Positions 43,993 to 52,130 are shown, numbered from the stretch's first letter. The stretch: DNA of 64,000 nucleotides from an uncultured bacterium (GCA_948684385.1 CAPQCU010000003.1:1-64000), one strand, 5' to 3'. Numbers and translations: made by a program. The notes: generated from the sequence alone by a model not told the origin.

Positions 43993-44819
43993 ATCCAATC
44001 TCCGATATCGGCAATTTCTTCGCCAATGGATTTTAAAATTGACCAAAAATCCCAATCAAGGTCAAAATCTTCGGGAATTTCTCCGTAAATTGAAGTTAAA
44101 ACTTCTTCCGGAGTATCTAAAACCGGAGATTCATAAATTTCTTCTAAGTTTGGACTCATATCAGTATCAATAGCTTTTAAATCTTTTAAATCAGCTTCCA
44201 ACTCCGGATCTTGTGATTCCATATTAGTAGTATTATAATTTTCATCTGTTCCTCGAAAACTAACTTTTTTTTCTAAAACTTTATTGCCATAAGAATTTAA
44301 ATTACCTGTGCTTTTGTTAATATAATTGGAATTATATGTTATACCGGCATTTTCAAAAGCTTCTTTAGTTTGTAAAAAATTATTGTAAATTGTCTGTCCT
44401 TGCATATTAAGATTACCGGTAGAAGAATTTATAAGATTATTGTTAAAATTTAAACCGGCATCTTTAAATAATTCTTGTGCATGATCGTAATTATCTATTA
44501 TCGACTTTCCCTGAAGATTTAAGTTACCACTTTGATAGTTGATATAACTATCTTTGCAAGTTAATCCTCTGTCTTTAAAAAGTTGCTCGGCATATTTTGT
44601 ATTGTCTGTATAAGGTTTGTGATTTTTAGTTGCTTCTTCAATAATTTGCTTTGCATTTATATTATAAACAATCAAAGGAGCTGAAACTACCGGTAATGCA
44701 TACTTTTTCTTTGAATTTAATAATTCAACCACTGCTCTTTTTGCTTGAGCTGTAGGTTGCTTTGCACCAAAGTTAGTATTATCTGTATTTGTTGTTTGTA
44801 ATATTGGATTGATTTTCAT
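43989..44819 (-). CDS. Tagged repeat protein (three ~37-residue repeats)
   Basis: 276 residues. Tag 'NTNFGAK' at 14-20. Three ~37-residue units (about 71-108, 109-145, 146-182) share 'FKDAGL-N-(S)YIN-SGNLN-QG', i.e. an AEQLFKD-type helix followed by a 'STGNLN' turn, suggesting a repetitive solenoid. A second 'VSFRGT' follows the repeats. The C-terminus is very acidic with a final amphipathic 'DWDFWSILKSIGEEIADIG'. It is unlike any family I know. It precedes the 451-residue gene with a 4-base overlap. Confidence 0.65.
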   Translation of the reverse strand: MKINPILQTTNTDNTNFGAKQPTAQAKRAVVELLNSKKKYALPVVSAPLIVYNINAKQIIEEATKNHKPYTDNTKYAEQLFKDRGLTCKDSYINYQSGNLNLQGKSIIDNYDHAQELFKDAGLNFNNNLINSSTGNLNMQGQTIYNNFLQTKEAFENAGITYNSNYINKSTGNLNSYGNKVLEKKVSFRGTDENYNTTNMESQDPELEADLKDLKAIDTDMSPNLEEIYESPVLDTPEEVLTSIYGEIPEDFDLDWDFWSILKSIGEEIADIGDWI

Positions 44820-44828
44820 TTTATACTC

Positions 44829-45551
44829 TTAATTATATGGATTTTTTTCTTCATTAATATAAATTATTGGCGGTTGAGAAATTACATATTTGGATAGAAA
44901 TTCTCTTATATCATCAGATTTAATAGAGTCAATTGTCTTATATAATTCAGAAAGATTAATCTCATTAAGACTTTTGTCATTGCTGTTTCTTGTTTTTTCT
45001 TGTATTAACTCTTTTTCTTTATTTTGAATTGCTGCCAAAATGTCTTCAATGTTATCCTTGTACAAAGAACTTAGCATTCCTTTAAATACCAAAATTGCTT
45101 CATCTGTATTTTTTATTTTTTCTATTCCGGTTGGCATAAACTGAAATTTTAGAAAATACACTCCATTGGTTATATTTTTATCGTTTGAATTGTCATTTTT
45201 TAAAAGTCCTGAGTTTTCTGAAATATATGGAGATTTTAGGAAAATCATAAGCAATGATAAATATTCGCATATTTTTTTATCACGGAAACTTTTTATCGGA
45301 ACGGGATAAATATTTTCTAAATAAACATTGTTGTCAGATTTATTTATATGAATTTCTTCTATATTGGAAATAAAATCTTCAGCAACTGTTGCTTGTTTAA
45401 AGTTGATATTATTTCTCACTAAAATAGCTTGTCCTGCTTCATACCCTGAAAGGCTCATTGTATCATTTGTCTGATGATTTTGAGCACAAATATCTTTTTG
45501 TTGAAACTTTTGTTGCTTAACTTGTACTGCGTTAATTAGATTTATTAGCAT
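44829..45551 (-). CDS. Hypothetical tagged protein, first gene of the repeat-protein operon
   Basis: 240 residues; AGAGG six bases before ATG. The N-terminus 'MLINLINAVQVKQQKFQQKD' is a diverged form of the tag (short hydrophobic start then Q-K-F-Q-Q-K). No membrane helix. 'VYLENIYPVPIKSFRDKKI' and 'DDIREFLSKYVISQPPIIYI' stand out but match nothing I recognise. It lies 9 bases upstream of the repeat-protein gene in the same direction, with the large tagged protein last. Confidence 0.55.
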   Translation of the reverse strand: MLINLINAVQVKQQKFQQKDICAQNHQTNDTMSLSGYEAGQAILVRNNINFKQATVAEDFISNIEEIHINKSDNNVYLENIYPVPIKSFRDKKICEYLSLLMIFLKSPYISENSGLLKNDNSNDKNITNGVYFLKFQFMPTGIEKIKNTDEAILVFKGMLSSLYKDNIEDILAAIQNKEKELIQEKTRNSNDKSLNEINLSELYKTIDSIKSDDIREFLSKYVISQPPIIYINEEKNPYN

Positions 45552-45594
45552 GCTTTACCTCTACATTTGCATGAAATCATGAAAAAATGATTTT

Positions 45595-45624
45595 TTGCTA
45601 ATATGTTGTGAATTATGTTACAAT
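45595..45624 (+). promoter_or_regulatory. Promoter of the tagged zinc-protease-like gene
   Basis: TTGCTA (45595-45600), an 18-base spacer and TACAAT (45619-45624) with extended TGT immediately before the -10. Transcription would start near 45631, inside the longer in-frame reading, which supports translation from the ATG at 45673. Confidence 0.5.
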
Positions 45625-45672
45625 GAGTTACATTCAGACGCAAAAATTTTTATTTTTGATTTTTATTCCGGT

Positions 45673-46455
45673 ATGCAGATTAACCAGAACATTAACTTTA
45701 AAGCCGGACTTACATCTCAAATTCAAAGAGAGATTGCGTCTTCGGATGTCCGAAGGATATCTTCTTACCTGTTTCAACAAGGTATTCAAAATGATTTTAA
45801 GAATAATAAAATCATTGCCTGGTGCTCATTAAAATGCCTTGAAATAATTAAAAAACTCAAACTAGGTTTACCTGAAGGTATTTTTGTTGAAGATTTTGCA
45901 AAACTCAATGTTTTGGATAAGGATGCATCAGGTTTAATGAATTTTGCTCCTACAAAGCTTTACTCTGTTAATGATACTGTTGTTGGAGAAAAAACAATTT
46001 TTTTTAATGAATACAAAGATTTAAATCATAAAAATGGTAACTTATTCTGGGATAATATTAATCAGGTTGCTGATGAGACTTATGAAGCTAATATGTCAAC
46101 AACAGATTTTTTTCTTGAAATATTTTTACACGAATTTGCTCATGCAGCACATGAATCCAACCTGATTAAAAAATTTGGCGGGAAAAAATTAATCTCCTCG
46201 CTCCAGAATTTAAATAATCTTCAAGTTCAAAATAAACATTTGGTCAGTCAAATCTGTAAATATGCACTTTCAAACCCATTAGAAGTTGTTGCCTGTGATT
46301 TATCAAAAAGAATAATTACATCACTGAATAAAGAGTCTCTTATACCTGCAGACAATTGTATTAAAAATAGTCCATACAGAAAATTTTCACTGTTTTACAA
46401 ACCTGATAATCTGCTTGACCATATGCTCAGAGGATATTGGAACGGAAAATATTAA
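45673..46455 (+). CDS. Tagged zinc-metalloprotease-like protein
   Basis: 260 residues from ATG 45673. A frame open from 45595 is rejected because a good promoter lies inside it and the family tag begins at this Met: 'MQINQNINFKAG'. A zincin-type 'LHEFAHAAHE' puts HExxH at residues 153-157. The following His could supply a further ligand, but I cannot place the third metal ligand. No signal peptide. No ribosome site is clear. It is convergent with the HD-GYP gene, overlapping by four bases. Confidence 0.65.
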   Translation: MQINQNINFKAGLTSQIQREIASSDVRRISSYLFQQGIQNDFKNNKIIAWCSLKCLEIIKKLKLGLPEGIFVEDFAKLNVLDKDASGLMNFAPTKLYSVNDTVVGEKTIFFNEYKDLNHKNGNLFWDNINQVADETYEANMSTTDFFLEIFLHEFAHAAHESNLIKKFGGKKLISSLQNLNNLQVQNKHLVSQICKYALSNPLEVVACDLSKRIITSLNKESLIPADNCIKNSPYRKFSLFYKPDNLLDHMLRGYWNGKY

Positions 46456-47822
46456 CAATTATTAATTACTTCAAACAAAGCGTTAACTACTGCAGGGTCC
46501 CATTTTATTCCTGCTTCGTCTTTCAAAATCTCCAGAGCAGCTTCTTTATCCATTGCTTCGCGGTATGAACGGTCGGAAGTCATTGCTGTATAAGCGTCTG
46601 CAACTGCGATAATTCTTGAACCGAACGGGATTGAGTTGCCTTTCAAACCTTCAGGCTCGCCTCTGCCGTCCCAGCGTTCTTTGTGGTAATGAATGTATGG
46701 AATAACTTCTGATAAGAAGTTGATATTCATAAGCAAGTTTACACCGACATTCGGGTGGTTTTGAAGCTTTTCCCATTCGTCTTTTGAAAGCTTGCCCTTG
46801 TTTGCAAACAAAGATTCAGGCAGAGTAATCTTACCGATATTCTGTAAAAGTCCTGCGTAGTAAACCAAATCAGTTGTCTTTTCGTTCAAACCAAGCTGTT
46901 TGCAAAGTTTCTTTGAAAGTTCTGCAGTGTTTTGTGAATGCGCAACTTTGTACTGACCTTTTTCATCAACCGCTTTAGCAAGTTTTTCTACAAAAGCCTG
47001 CTGCTGAACGCCTAAATCTCCGATAAGAGCTGTAAGCTCAGCTCTCTTATGCTGCAAATCTTCAGCAAAAACGCTTTCGTCGTTAATCAAAATTTCTGTT
47101 TCTTCAATTGTTTTTTGAAGGTGCATTGAAGTGCCGAAAAGCCTTGCAATTGTTTCAAGAAGGTTCATGTAAGCCCGTTTAATCATTTTTTCTTTGTAGT
47201 TCTCAATCACAATTACGCCAACCACGTGAGCGTTATTGTGCATCGGAACAACAGCTAAAGATTTTACATCAAATTCCTTAAGCTCGTATTTCGGAGTGAA
47301 GTTTTCAACATTTGAGATATCTTTTATCTGGATTTTTTCTAAAGTATTGAAAGCTTTTACAACAATAGATTTATCGTCTTTTGAGTATCCGAGTTTTTTT
47401 GCGTATATATCTTCATCAAAATCGATTGAAGAGCCGACAAGCCCTAAAAGCTTGTTTTCAAAATTCAAACCGTGTGTGAACTCTTCTGTAAGGTAAATAT
47501 GGCAGGCATCAGCGTCAAGAATTTGTGCTAATGTCTTTGCAATAGAGTTATAAACCACATATTCGTCTTGAGAATTAAACCCTAAAACACAAAGAGTGTT
47601 GTCTAAAGAATATATAGAAATAAGTTCTTTAAGCTGGGATTTTAATTTTGTAGTCTTATCCTTGACGTCTTTTCCGATTTTATTTGCCAAATCTTCGGAA
47701 ATCAAATATTCAGAGATAAAGTCGCCGATATTGAGTGCAAAAATTTCCTCAAGCGGGTCATTTTCCATTAAATCCAGTGAGCGGCTAAAGAGTGATGCAC
47801 CTAATTCTTCTTTATCTGTCAT
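46452..47822 (-). CDS. GAF plus degenerate HD-GYP domain protein
   Basis: 456 residues; GGAAGG eight bases before ATG. Residues ~85-235 are a GAF-like sensor ('LAQILDADACHIYLTEEFTH', 'KSLAVVPMHNNAHVVGVIVI'), followed by an HD-GYP domain ~285-450 ('LLMNINFLSEVIPYIHYHKE', 'SIPFGSRIIAVADAYTAMTS'). The metal-binding HD pair is replaced: 'AGLLQNIGK' where active members read LHDIGK. The GYP block reads 'RWDGRGEP'. It is therefore probably catalytically inactive and may be a regulator or binding protein. Confidence 0.85.
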   Translation of the reverse strand: MTDKEELGASLFSRSLDLMENDPLEEIFALNIGDFISEYLISEDLANKIGKDVKDKTTKLKSQLKELISIYSLDNTLCVLGFNSQDEYVVYNSIAKTLAQILDADACHIYLTEEFTHGLNFENKLLGLVGSSIDFDEDIYAKKLGYSKDDKSIVVKAFNTLEKIQIKDISNVENFTPKYELKEFDVKSLAVVPMHNNAHVVGVIVIENYKEKMIKRAYMNLLETIARLFGTSMHLQKTIEETEILINDESVFAEDLQHKRAELTALIGDLGVQQQAFVEKLAKAVDEKGQYKVAHSQNTAELSKKLCKQLGLNEKTTDLVYYAGLLQNIGKITLPESLFANKGKLSKDEWEKLQNHPNVGVNLLMNINFLSEVIPYIHYHKERWDGRGEPEGLKGNSIPFGSRIIAVADAYTAMTSDRSYREAMDKEAALEILKDEAGIKWDPAVVNALFEVINNC

Positions 47823-48053
47823 AAAAAATACCTTCCATGTTGTCTTTATATTTTATATAACGGCACAATTTTCAAAAACTTTAATTTTTTTTTAAAATTT
47901 TATACTTTAGTTGTAGAAAAGTGGTAAATGTACCTAACTTTTTGTTGAAATCAAAGGGTTCTAAGTCCTTTACAAAACTTTATCTAACAGTATGATTGCG
48001 AAAAAATTTTGCTTAATGTATCCTATACACATAAGACTTACGAGGAGAAAGCG

Positions 48054-49301
48054 ATGACAGTTATTGAAAAAATCACTGAAATTAATGATATTGTTAAAAA
48101 GATATTTGAATTTACACAGACAAATGCTCAGGTGAAAGCCGATTTTGACGAGTATCTGGCAACAATCGGAGCAAGAAATATCTCTTTAGAGCGCATGGAA
48201 AAAATATTTTTACCTTATGTTTTTGAACGCAGAATTGGTGAAAAATCAATCTTAGACATGTTCAAAGAAGAAAATGGCGCTTCTCCTATCTTAGAAAGTT
48301 TTATTAAAGCTCAGTCATCAATTTTCGAAATCAAAAAAATACTTAAAAACGGGTTTGAACTTTACAATCTTGTAAACGAAAAAACTTATACAGTTCTATC
48401 CTTAACAAAAATGACAAGCTTTAGAGGAATTTATGCCGGTCAGTTTATTGCAGCAAGAATATTTGAACTTGACGGAGAATACTATATTATTGAAATTTCA
48501 AGTGTTCTTTCTCATTCACAGAAGGAAGAAGCTTACAGATACGCGGTTATGAAACTTGTTCACACTCCAAGATTGCTCTATCTTGATAATCCTGAAAAAG
48601 AAGAAGAAATTAAATCTACAATCTCCGAGATGTACTCAAAGTTTATCAAAACTTTTGATAAAGATATTATACTTACAACAAATAAGCATGCTGACGATAT
48701 CATAGGTGCATTTAATGAAGGTGAAGAAGTTGATCTTTCTGATAAAGGATGCGATATTGAAGCGTATAAATTTTTCCACGTAAGAGAGCTTGATAATAAT
48801 TATTCAAACTTCCTTGAAAACTCAATGGGCGGATTTTCATCACATAACGAAACTTATGATGTTGCGGTAATTTTCGACGAAAAGAACGGACTTTATGCAA
48901 TTCCTTTCTATCAGACTTTCTGTAAAGTGTTTGAAAACAAGGATGAAGTAGAAAACGCAAAAGGCTGTGTTGAGTACTTCTTAACCAATGATTCTATTCC
49001 AAACACTATCTTAGACAGGGTTTCAACTCAGTACTCAAACTTTATGGACGTAGTAAACGAGTTTATGGGTACAAGCTATAATTATGAAGAGCTGATTAAG
49101 AGATACAAATCTGATTATCTTGAAAACAAGATTTACTCATCAGCAACAATTCTTTTCTGTTCAAACGCGTTTTCAGAAATTTTCGATTATATTTCAGAAC
49201 CAAAACCTCAGCAGCCTGTAGTTATGGGCAAAGTCGGCAGAAATGAGCCTTGTCCTTGCGGAAGCGGTAAGAAATACAAGAACTGTTGCGGGGGTAAATG
49301 A
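48054..49301 (+). CDS. Protein with C-terminal SEC-C zinc-binding motif
   Basis: 415 residues from ATG 48054, with GAGGAG seven bases upstream; the longer frame lacks a site. The last ~22 residues are a SEC-C motif, 'GRNEPCPCGSGKKYKNCC' (CxC..C C), which binds zinc and in SecA contacts SecB or ribosomes. The main domain ('ARNISLERMEKIFLPYVFER', 'AARIFELDGEYYIIEISSVL') is not recognised. The terminal Gly-Gly-Lys and stop are encoded by the GGGGGTAAATGA start of an intergenic repeat. Confidence 0.75.
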   Translation: MTVIEKITEINDIVKKIFEFTQTNAQVKADFDEYLATIGARNISLERMEKIFLPYVFERRIGEKSILDMFKEENGASPILESFIKAQSSIFEIKKILKNGFELYNLVNEKTYTVLSLTKMTSFRGIYAGQFIAARIFELDGEYYIIEISSVLSHSQKEEAYRYAVMKLVHTPRLLYLDNPEKEEEIKSTISEMYSKFIKTFDKDIILTTNKHADDIIGAFNEGEEVDLSDKGCDIEAYKFFHVRELDNNYSNFLENSMGGFSSHNETYDVAVIFDEKNGLYAIPFYQTFCKVFENKDEVENAKGCVEYFLTNDSIPNTILDRVSTQYSNFMDVVNEFMGTSYNYEELIKRYKSDYLENKIYSSATILFCSNAFSEIFDYISEPKPQQPVVMGKVGRNEPCPCGSGKKYKNCCGGK

Positions 49302-49362
49302 AGAGGTTTGGAGGTTAGACCTACAAACCGGTAAGAATGGTGTAAAAGGGGGGGGGCATTCC
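49291..49362 (+). repeat. Intergenic repeat copy after the SEC-C gene
   Basis: Begins GGGGTAAATG (supplying the upstream TGA stop), then a hairpin-forming middle where GGTTTG pairs with CAAACC and AGGT with ACCT around a TAG loop (49306-49330), then CGGTAAGAATGGTG and a G8 run (49348-49355). It is the cleanest copy of the family and the same orientation as the gene it follows. Confidence 0.75.
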
Positions 49363-50460
49363 TTACTTAAACTGCTCATACAGCCAGCCTTTTTCTTCTA
49401 AAAACCTTAGAAGTGCCTGCCTGTTTTCCGGAACATCTGCTCTGGTTTTACCTTCCAGCCTTGTTTCGTCACCGTAAGTACCGTTGACTTTTTCTCCGAT
49501 AATAATCCATTGCTCGGAAGTAACTTCCCAATCGTCACTGTCCCAGGGCTTTCCGGTAACGGATGTAACGATTTCTTTGTATTGCTGTACCTGTTCCGGT
49601 GTCATCATTTTAGAAGGTACAGTCTGACCGTTTATTTTTACAGCTTTGCCGTTATCATCAACTTGATACGAATTTTCTGCCCAGCTTAAACGCGCTTTCA
49701 TTTCACCGGCTGTGTATCTGCCGTTTTCTTTGAGATTTGACGGTGAAAATCCTGAAAACTCACAAATATCACCCCCGCAGCAAGCCTCTCCGTCTTCCGT
49801 GCTCATAAGTCTTGTGTAAGCATCAAGATTTAGCTGCTGGTAAAAAGATGCGTCTTTTCCGTCACCTTCTTTAAACAACCATGTGTTAAGCTGTTTCATT
49901 TGTTCTTTTTTTATCTCAATTATTTGTTTTTGGCTTAACTCAACTCCATATTGCTCTTTTGCTATTTTTTTCAAATCTTCAATTTCGCCGTCAATCCATG
50001 CCTGTATGTCACTTTCGTTTACTTCCTGCATGTTGTACTTTTGTGCAAGCTCATTGTTTGACATTGCACCTTCAAGATATTTCCCGTTTGTATTACAAGT
50101 TTCCCAGCCTCGCCATTCGACATTACTTGCAAGCCCGTCTCTATTCCTGTCAACTTTAAACCATTTGTCAATTCCGCGTCGTGCAAAAAATTTCATTTGC
50201 TTCATACAGTAATTATTTTTTTCTTTATCGGTTAAAATTCCGTCTTTGCCTGCTATATTTATAGCCATGTTGTATTCTTGTTCGGAAATAAATCCGTCTT
50301 TATTAAAGTCAAGTTCTTTAAAAATACTTTTGGCGTTTGGATTATTCTTGACAAAATTTTCCTTATCGCATCCGCTCACGCCTTCCGGATTAAAATCTGT
50401 CTCGGAGTTTTTAATATATTTAAACTCCATCTTTAAGTTTCTTAAATCAATGTCACTCAT
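49363..50460 (-). CDS. EF-hand calcium-binding protein
   Basis: 365 residues; AGGAG precedes ATG. Two canonical 12-residue EF-hand loops are visible: 'DFNKDGFISEQE' (51-62) and 'DRNRDGLASNVE' (104-115), each with acidic 1, 3/5 and 12 positions. The remainder is unrecognised, with cysteines in 'EACCGGDICEFSG'. No signal peptide is evident, so calcium binding would be intracellular unless a non-classical route is used. It is in an operon with the small gene upstream (8-base gap). Confidence 0.75.
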   Translation of the reverse strand: MSDIDLRNLKMEFKYIKNSETDFNPEGVSGCDKENFVKNNPNAKSIFKELDFNKDGFISEQEYNMAINIAGKDGILTDKEKNNYCMKQMKFFARRGIDKWFKVDRNRDGLASNVEWRGWETCNTNGKYLEGAMSNNELAQKYNMQEVNESDIQAWIDGEIEDLKKIAKEQYGVELSQKQIIEIKKEQMKQLNTWLFKEGDGKDASFYQQLNLDAYTRLMSTEDGEACCGGDICEFSGFSPSNLKENGRYTAGEMKARLSWAENSYQVDDNGKAVKINGQTVPSKMMTPEQVQQYKEIVTSVTGKPWDSDDWEVTSEQWIIIGEKVNGTYGDETRLEGKTRADVPENRQALLRFLEEKGWLYEQFK

Positions 50461-50468
50461 AATTTCTC

Positions 50469-50729
50469 CTAACCGAGATTATTTCTTGAAGGGAAGATAC
50501 TGCTGTTCATAGCCTGATTATGCGCTTCGCTTTGCATTCCTGCAATTTCGCCCTCAATAACAGAGATTTCTCTAAGAATTTCACTTTTTTTATTAGGAGG
50601 GCAGTCAGGATGCTGTAAAATTCTTTTCTTTGCAGCAATTGCTCTTTTCTTGTCTTCAATCGTTTCAGTCTGTTCAGGAATACCTTTGTACTGCTGGTCA
50701 ACAAAAGTACTAAAATCAACGGATGTCAT
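50469..50729 (-). CDS. Hypothetical 86-residue helical protein
   Basis: AAGGAG before ATG, and the strong promoter at 50813-50842 upstream. A coiled-coil-like middle ('KKRAIAAKKRILQHPDCPPN', 'SEILREISVIEGEIAGMQSE') and a disordered C-terminus. No known family. It is first in an operon with the EF-hand gene and may be its partner. Confidence 0.6.
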   Translation of the reverse strand: MTSVDFSTFVDQQYKGIPEQTETIEDKKRAIAAKKRILQHPDCPPNKKSEILREISVIEGEIAGMQSEAHNQAMNSSIFPSRNNLG

Positions 50730-50812
50730 AAAAACTCCTTTCTTTCGGGGTAATAGTTATAATAAGCCTAATATATCGCGTGAAATAATCTCAGTAGAAT
50801 ATATTATACTAT

Positions 50813-50842
50813 ATTATTGTCATACTAAGCTTAATTTGTCAA
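50813..50842 (-). promoter_or_regulatory. Promoter of the EF-hand operon
   Basis: On the minus strand, a perfect TTGACA (50837-50842), an 18-base spacer and AATAAT (50813-50818, 5/6). The expected start near 50806 gives a ~75-base leader. The 173-base region between 50729 and 50903 also holds the divergent XRE gene's upstream sequence; no other gene is seen there. Confidence 0.6.
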
Positions 50843-50902
50843 GTCATGTAATCTTACTAAAATCTTTATGTGTTATGAAAAAGATAGTATCCTGTTATTG
50901 AG

Positions 50903-51217
50903 ATGGGTGAAATTTCGAAAAAACTAGGATTGAGAATTAAGGAACTTCGCGAGAGGCAGGGACTTACACAGATGAAGCTTGCAGAAATTCTTAACATGGA
51001 AGTTTCTAATCTCTCTAAAATCGAGCGCGGAGTGCAAATTCCTAAAGAAGAAAGTCTTGAAAAACTTATTTCGGTTTTTGGGGTAGATGCCAGAGATTTG
51101 TTTGATTATGAACATTTTGCTGATAGAAAAATCTTGTTGGATAGAATAAAACAAATACTTGATAGCAGCGAAGACGAGAAACTTAAAAAATATTATCAAA
51201 TATTGATAAATTTGTAG
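50903..51217 (+). CDS. XRE-family transcriptional regulator
   Basis: 104 residues. HTH 'LTQMKLAEILNMEVSNLSKI' (residues ~21-40) in a Cro/C1-type domain; the ~35-residue C-terminal helix pair parallels that of the XRE protein at 29959-30282. It is divergent from the EF-hand operon and a candidate regulator of it. No clear ribosome site is visible. Confidence 0.9.
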   Translation: MGEISKKLGLRIKELRERQGLTQMKLAEILNMEVSNLSKIERGVQIPKEESLEKLISVFGVDARDLFDYEHFADRKILLDRIKQILDSSEDEKLKKYYQILINL

Positions 51218-51230
51218 TTTTACGTATAGT

Positions 51231-51290
51231 CCAGTGTGAAAAGTCTTTTTGGTTACTTTTTCTGTAGAAAAAGTAACCCCCCTTGACGCA
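51231..51290. repeat. Hairpin repeat, copy 1
   Basis: Shares the pattern CCAGTGTGAAAAGTCTTTTTG - stem - CCCTTGACG with 54145-54202. The stem is a perfect 12 bp (51251-51262/51267-51278) with a 4-base loop. Two stem pairs differ from copy 2 with both partners changed. It lies between the XRE gene and rpmH and could terminate the XRE transcript; the T5 run before the stem suits minus-strand termination better than plus. Confidence 0.7.
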
Positions 51291-51354
51291 GGAGCATGTT
51301 TTGTATAGCATGAGGGCATAATAAGTAAAATAAGCTGAAAAAGGGAATAAAACA

Positions 51355-51507
51355 ATGAGACGTACACTAGAAGGAACAAAGATTAAAAGACAGCACGTTA
51401 GCGGATTTAGAGCAAGAATGGCTACTCCTGGCGGACAGGAAGTTTTGAACAGAAGACGTGCTAAAGGCAGACACCAAATAGCAATTTCAGGCAGCAAACG
51501 CGCTTAG
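51355..51507 (+). CDS. rpmH: 50S ribosomal protein L34
   Basis: 50 residues, below the usual ORF cut-off. The core 'SGFRARMATPGGQEVLNRRR' and 'AKGRHQIA' match L34. The N-terminus 'MRRTLEGTKIKRQH' resembles cyanobacterial L34 (TLEGT/TLGGT) rather than the Firmicute/proteobacterial KRTYQPS form. The usual partner rnpA does not follow; dCMP deaminase does. GGGA precedes the ATG. Stop TAG runs directly into a GGGGTAGGGGTAAATG repeat copy. Confidence 0.93.
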   Translation: MRRTLEGTKIKRQHVSGFRARMATPGGQEVLNRRRAKGRHQIAISGSKRA

Positions 51508-51552
51508 GGGTAGGGGTAAATGAAGAGGCTGGTAAGTCTCCCTACAAGCTTG
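51505..51552 (+). repeat. Short intergenic repeat copy after rpmH
   Basis: Starts at the rpmH stop (TAGGGGTAGGGGTAAATGAAGAGG) and includes GGCTGGTAAG and CTACAAGCTTGGC, the modules seen at 53991-54050, but ends without the AGAATGGTG part. It lies in the 151-base rpmH-comEB gap, which holds no other gene. Confidence 0.6.
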
Positions 51553-51608
51553 GCGTCATTCAGAGGACGAAGTCCGAAGAATCTCCGAAATTGAAAAGTT
51601 TTTAATAA

Positions 51609-51641
51609 AGAGAGCAGGTCTTTTTAAGGCGTGCTCTTTTT
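51609..51641 (+). terminator. Probable rpmH terminator
   Basis: AGAGCA (51611-51616) pairs with TGCTCT (51632-51637) and is followed by TTTT. The stem is short and the 15-base loop is large, so efficiency is uncertain. GGAGG for the next gene follows at 51649. Confidence 0.4.
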
Positions 51642-51658
51642 AAGCTCTGGAGGAAAAA

Positions 51659-52117
51659 ATGGCAATAAAATCCTGGACTGATTATTTTTTAGATTTAGCA
51701 AAAACCTGCTCGTCACGTTCTAATTGCTTGCGTGCTCAAGTCGGTGCAGTTATTGTCGGACAAGACAAAAAAATTAAAGCGACCGGTTACAATGGCACTC
51801 CGTCAGGAGTTGAATCTTGTTATGAACGCGGTGAATGTTTCAGAATAAAGAACAATATTCCTTCAGGTACCTGTTACGAAACCTGCCGTTCAATTCATGC
51901 TGAGCAAAATGCGATTATTCAAGCGGGACAAGACAGATGTACCGGCGCGTCAATGTATATTTACGGTCATAACTTCATTTGCATTCTATGCAAAAGATTT
52001 ATTGTTCAATCAGGAATTGTCGATGTTTATTTGAAAAAAGATGACAACTCTCCAATTTTGCATGTTTCTGTTGAAGAAATAAAAAAAGAGTTGGAAAATC
52101 CTTGCTTACACACTTAA
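51659..52117 (+). CDS. comEB: dCMP/CMP deaminase family protein (ComEB-like)
   Basis: 152 residues; GGAGG before ATG. Zinc-binding motifs of the cytidine deaminase fold: 'SIHAEQNAIIQAG' (HAE with catalytic Glu) and 'ICILCKRFIVQSGI' (CxxC). 'SKRSNCLRAQVGAVIV'-like 'SSRSNCLRAQVGAVIV' and 'GYNGTPSG' match dCMP deaminase, which converts dCMP to dUMP for dTMP synthesis. It precedes a histidine kinase gene whose promoter lies in its 3' end. Confidence 0.92.
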   Translation: MAIKSWTDYFLDLAKTCSSRSNCLRAQVGAVIVGQDKKIKATGYNGTPSGVESCYERGECFRIKNNIPSGTCYETCRSIHAEQNAIIQAGQDRCTGASMYIYGHNFICILCKRFIVQSGIVDVYLKKDDNSPILHVSVEEIKKELENPCLHT

Positions 52118-52130
52118 GAGATGTTATAAT
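52102..52130 (+). promoter_or_regulatory. Histidine kinase promoter, leaderless geometry
   Basis: TTGCTT (52102-52107), a 17-base spacer and a perfect TATAAT (52125-52130) with extended TGT upstream. The -10 ends exactly six bases before ATG 52137, so transcription should begin at the start codon. It overlaps the last codons of the deaminase gene. Confidence 0.7.

Noticed and set aside
45595..45672. N-terminal extension of the zincin-like protein
   Set aside because: A promoter with extended -10 lies inside it and the tag motif begins at the Met encoded at 45673.
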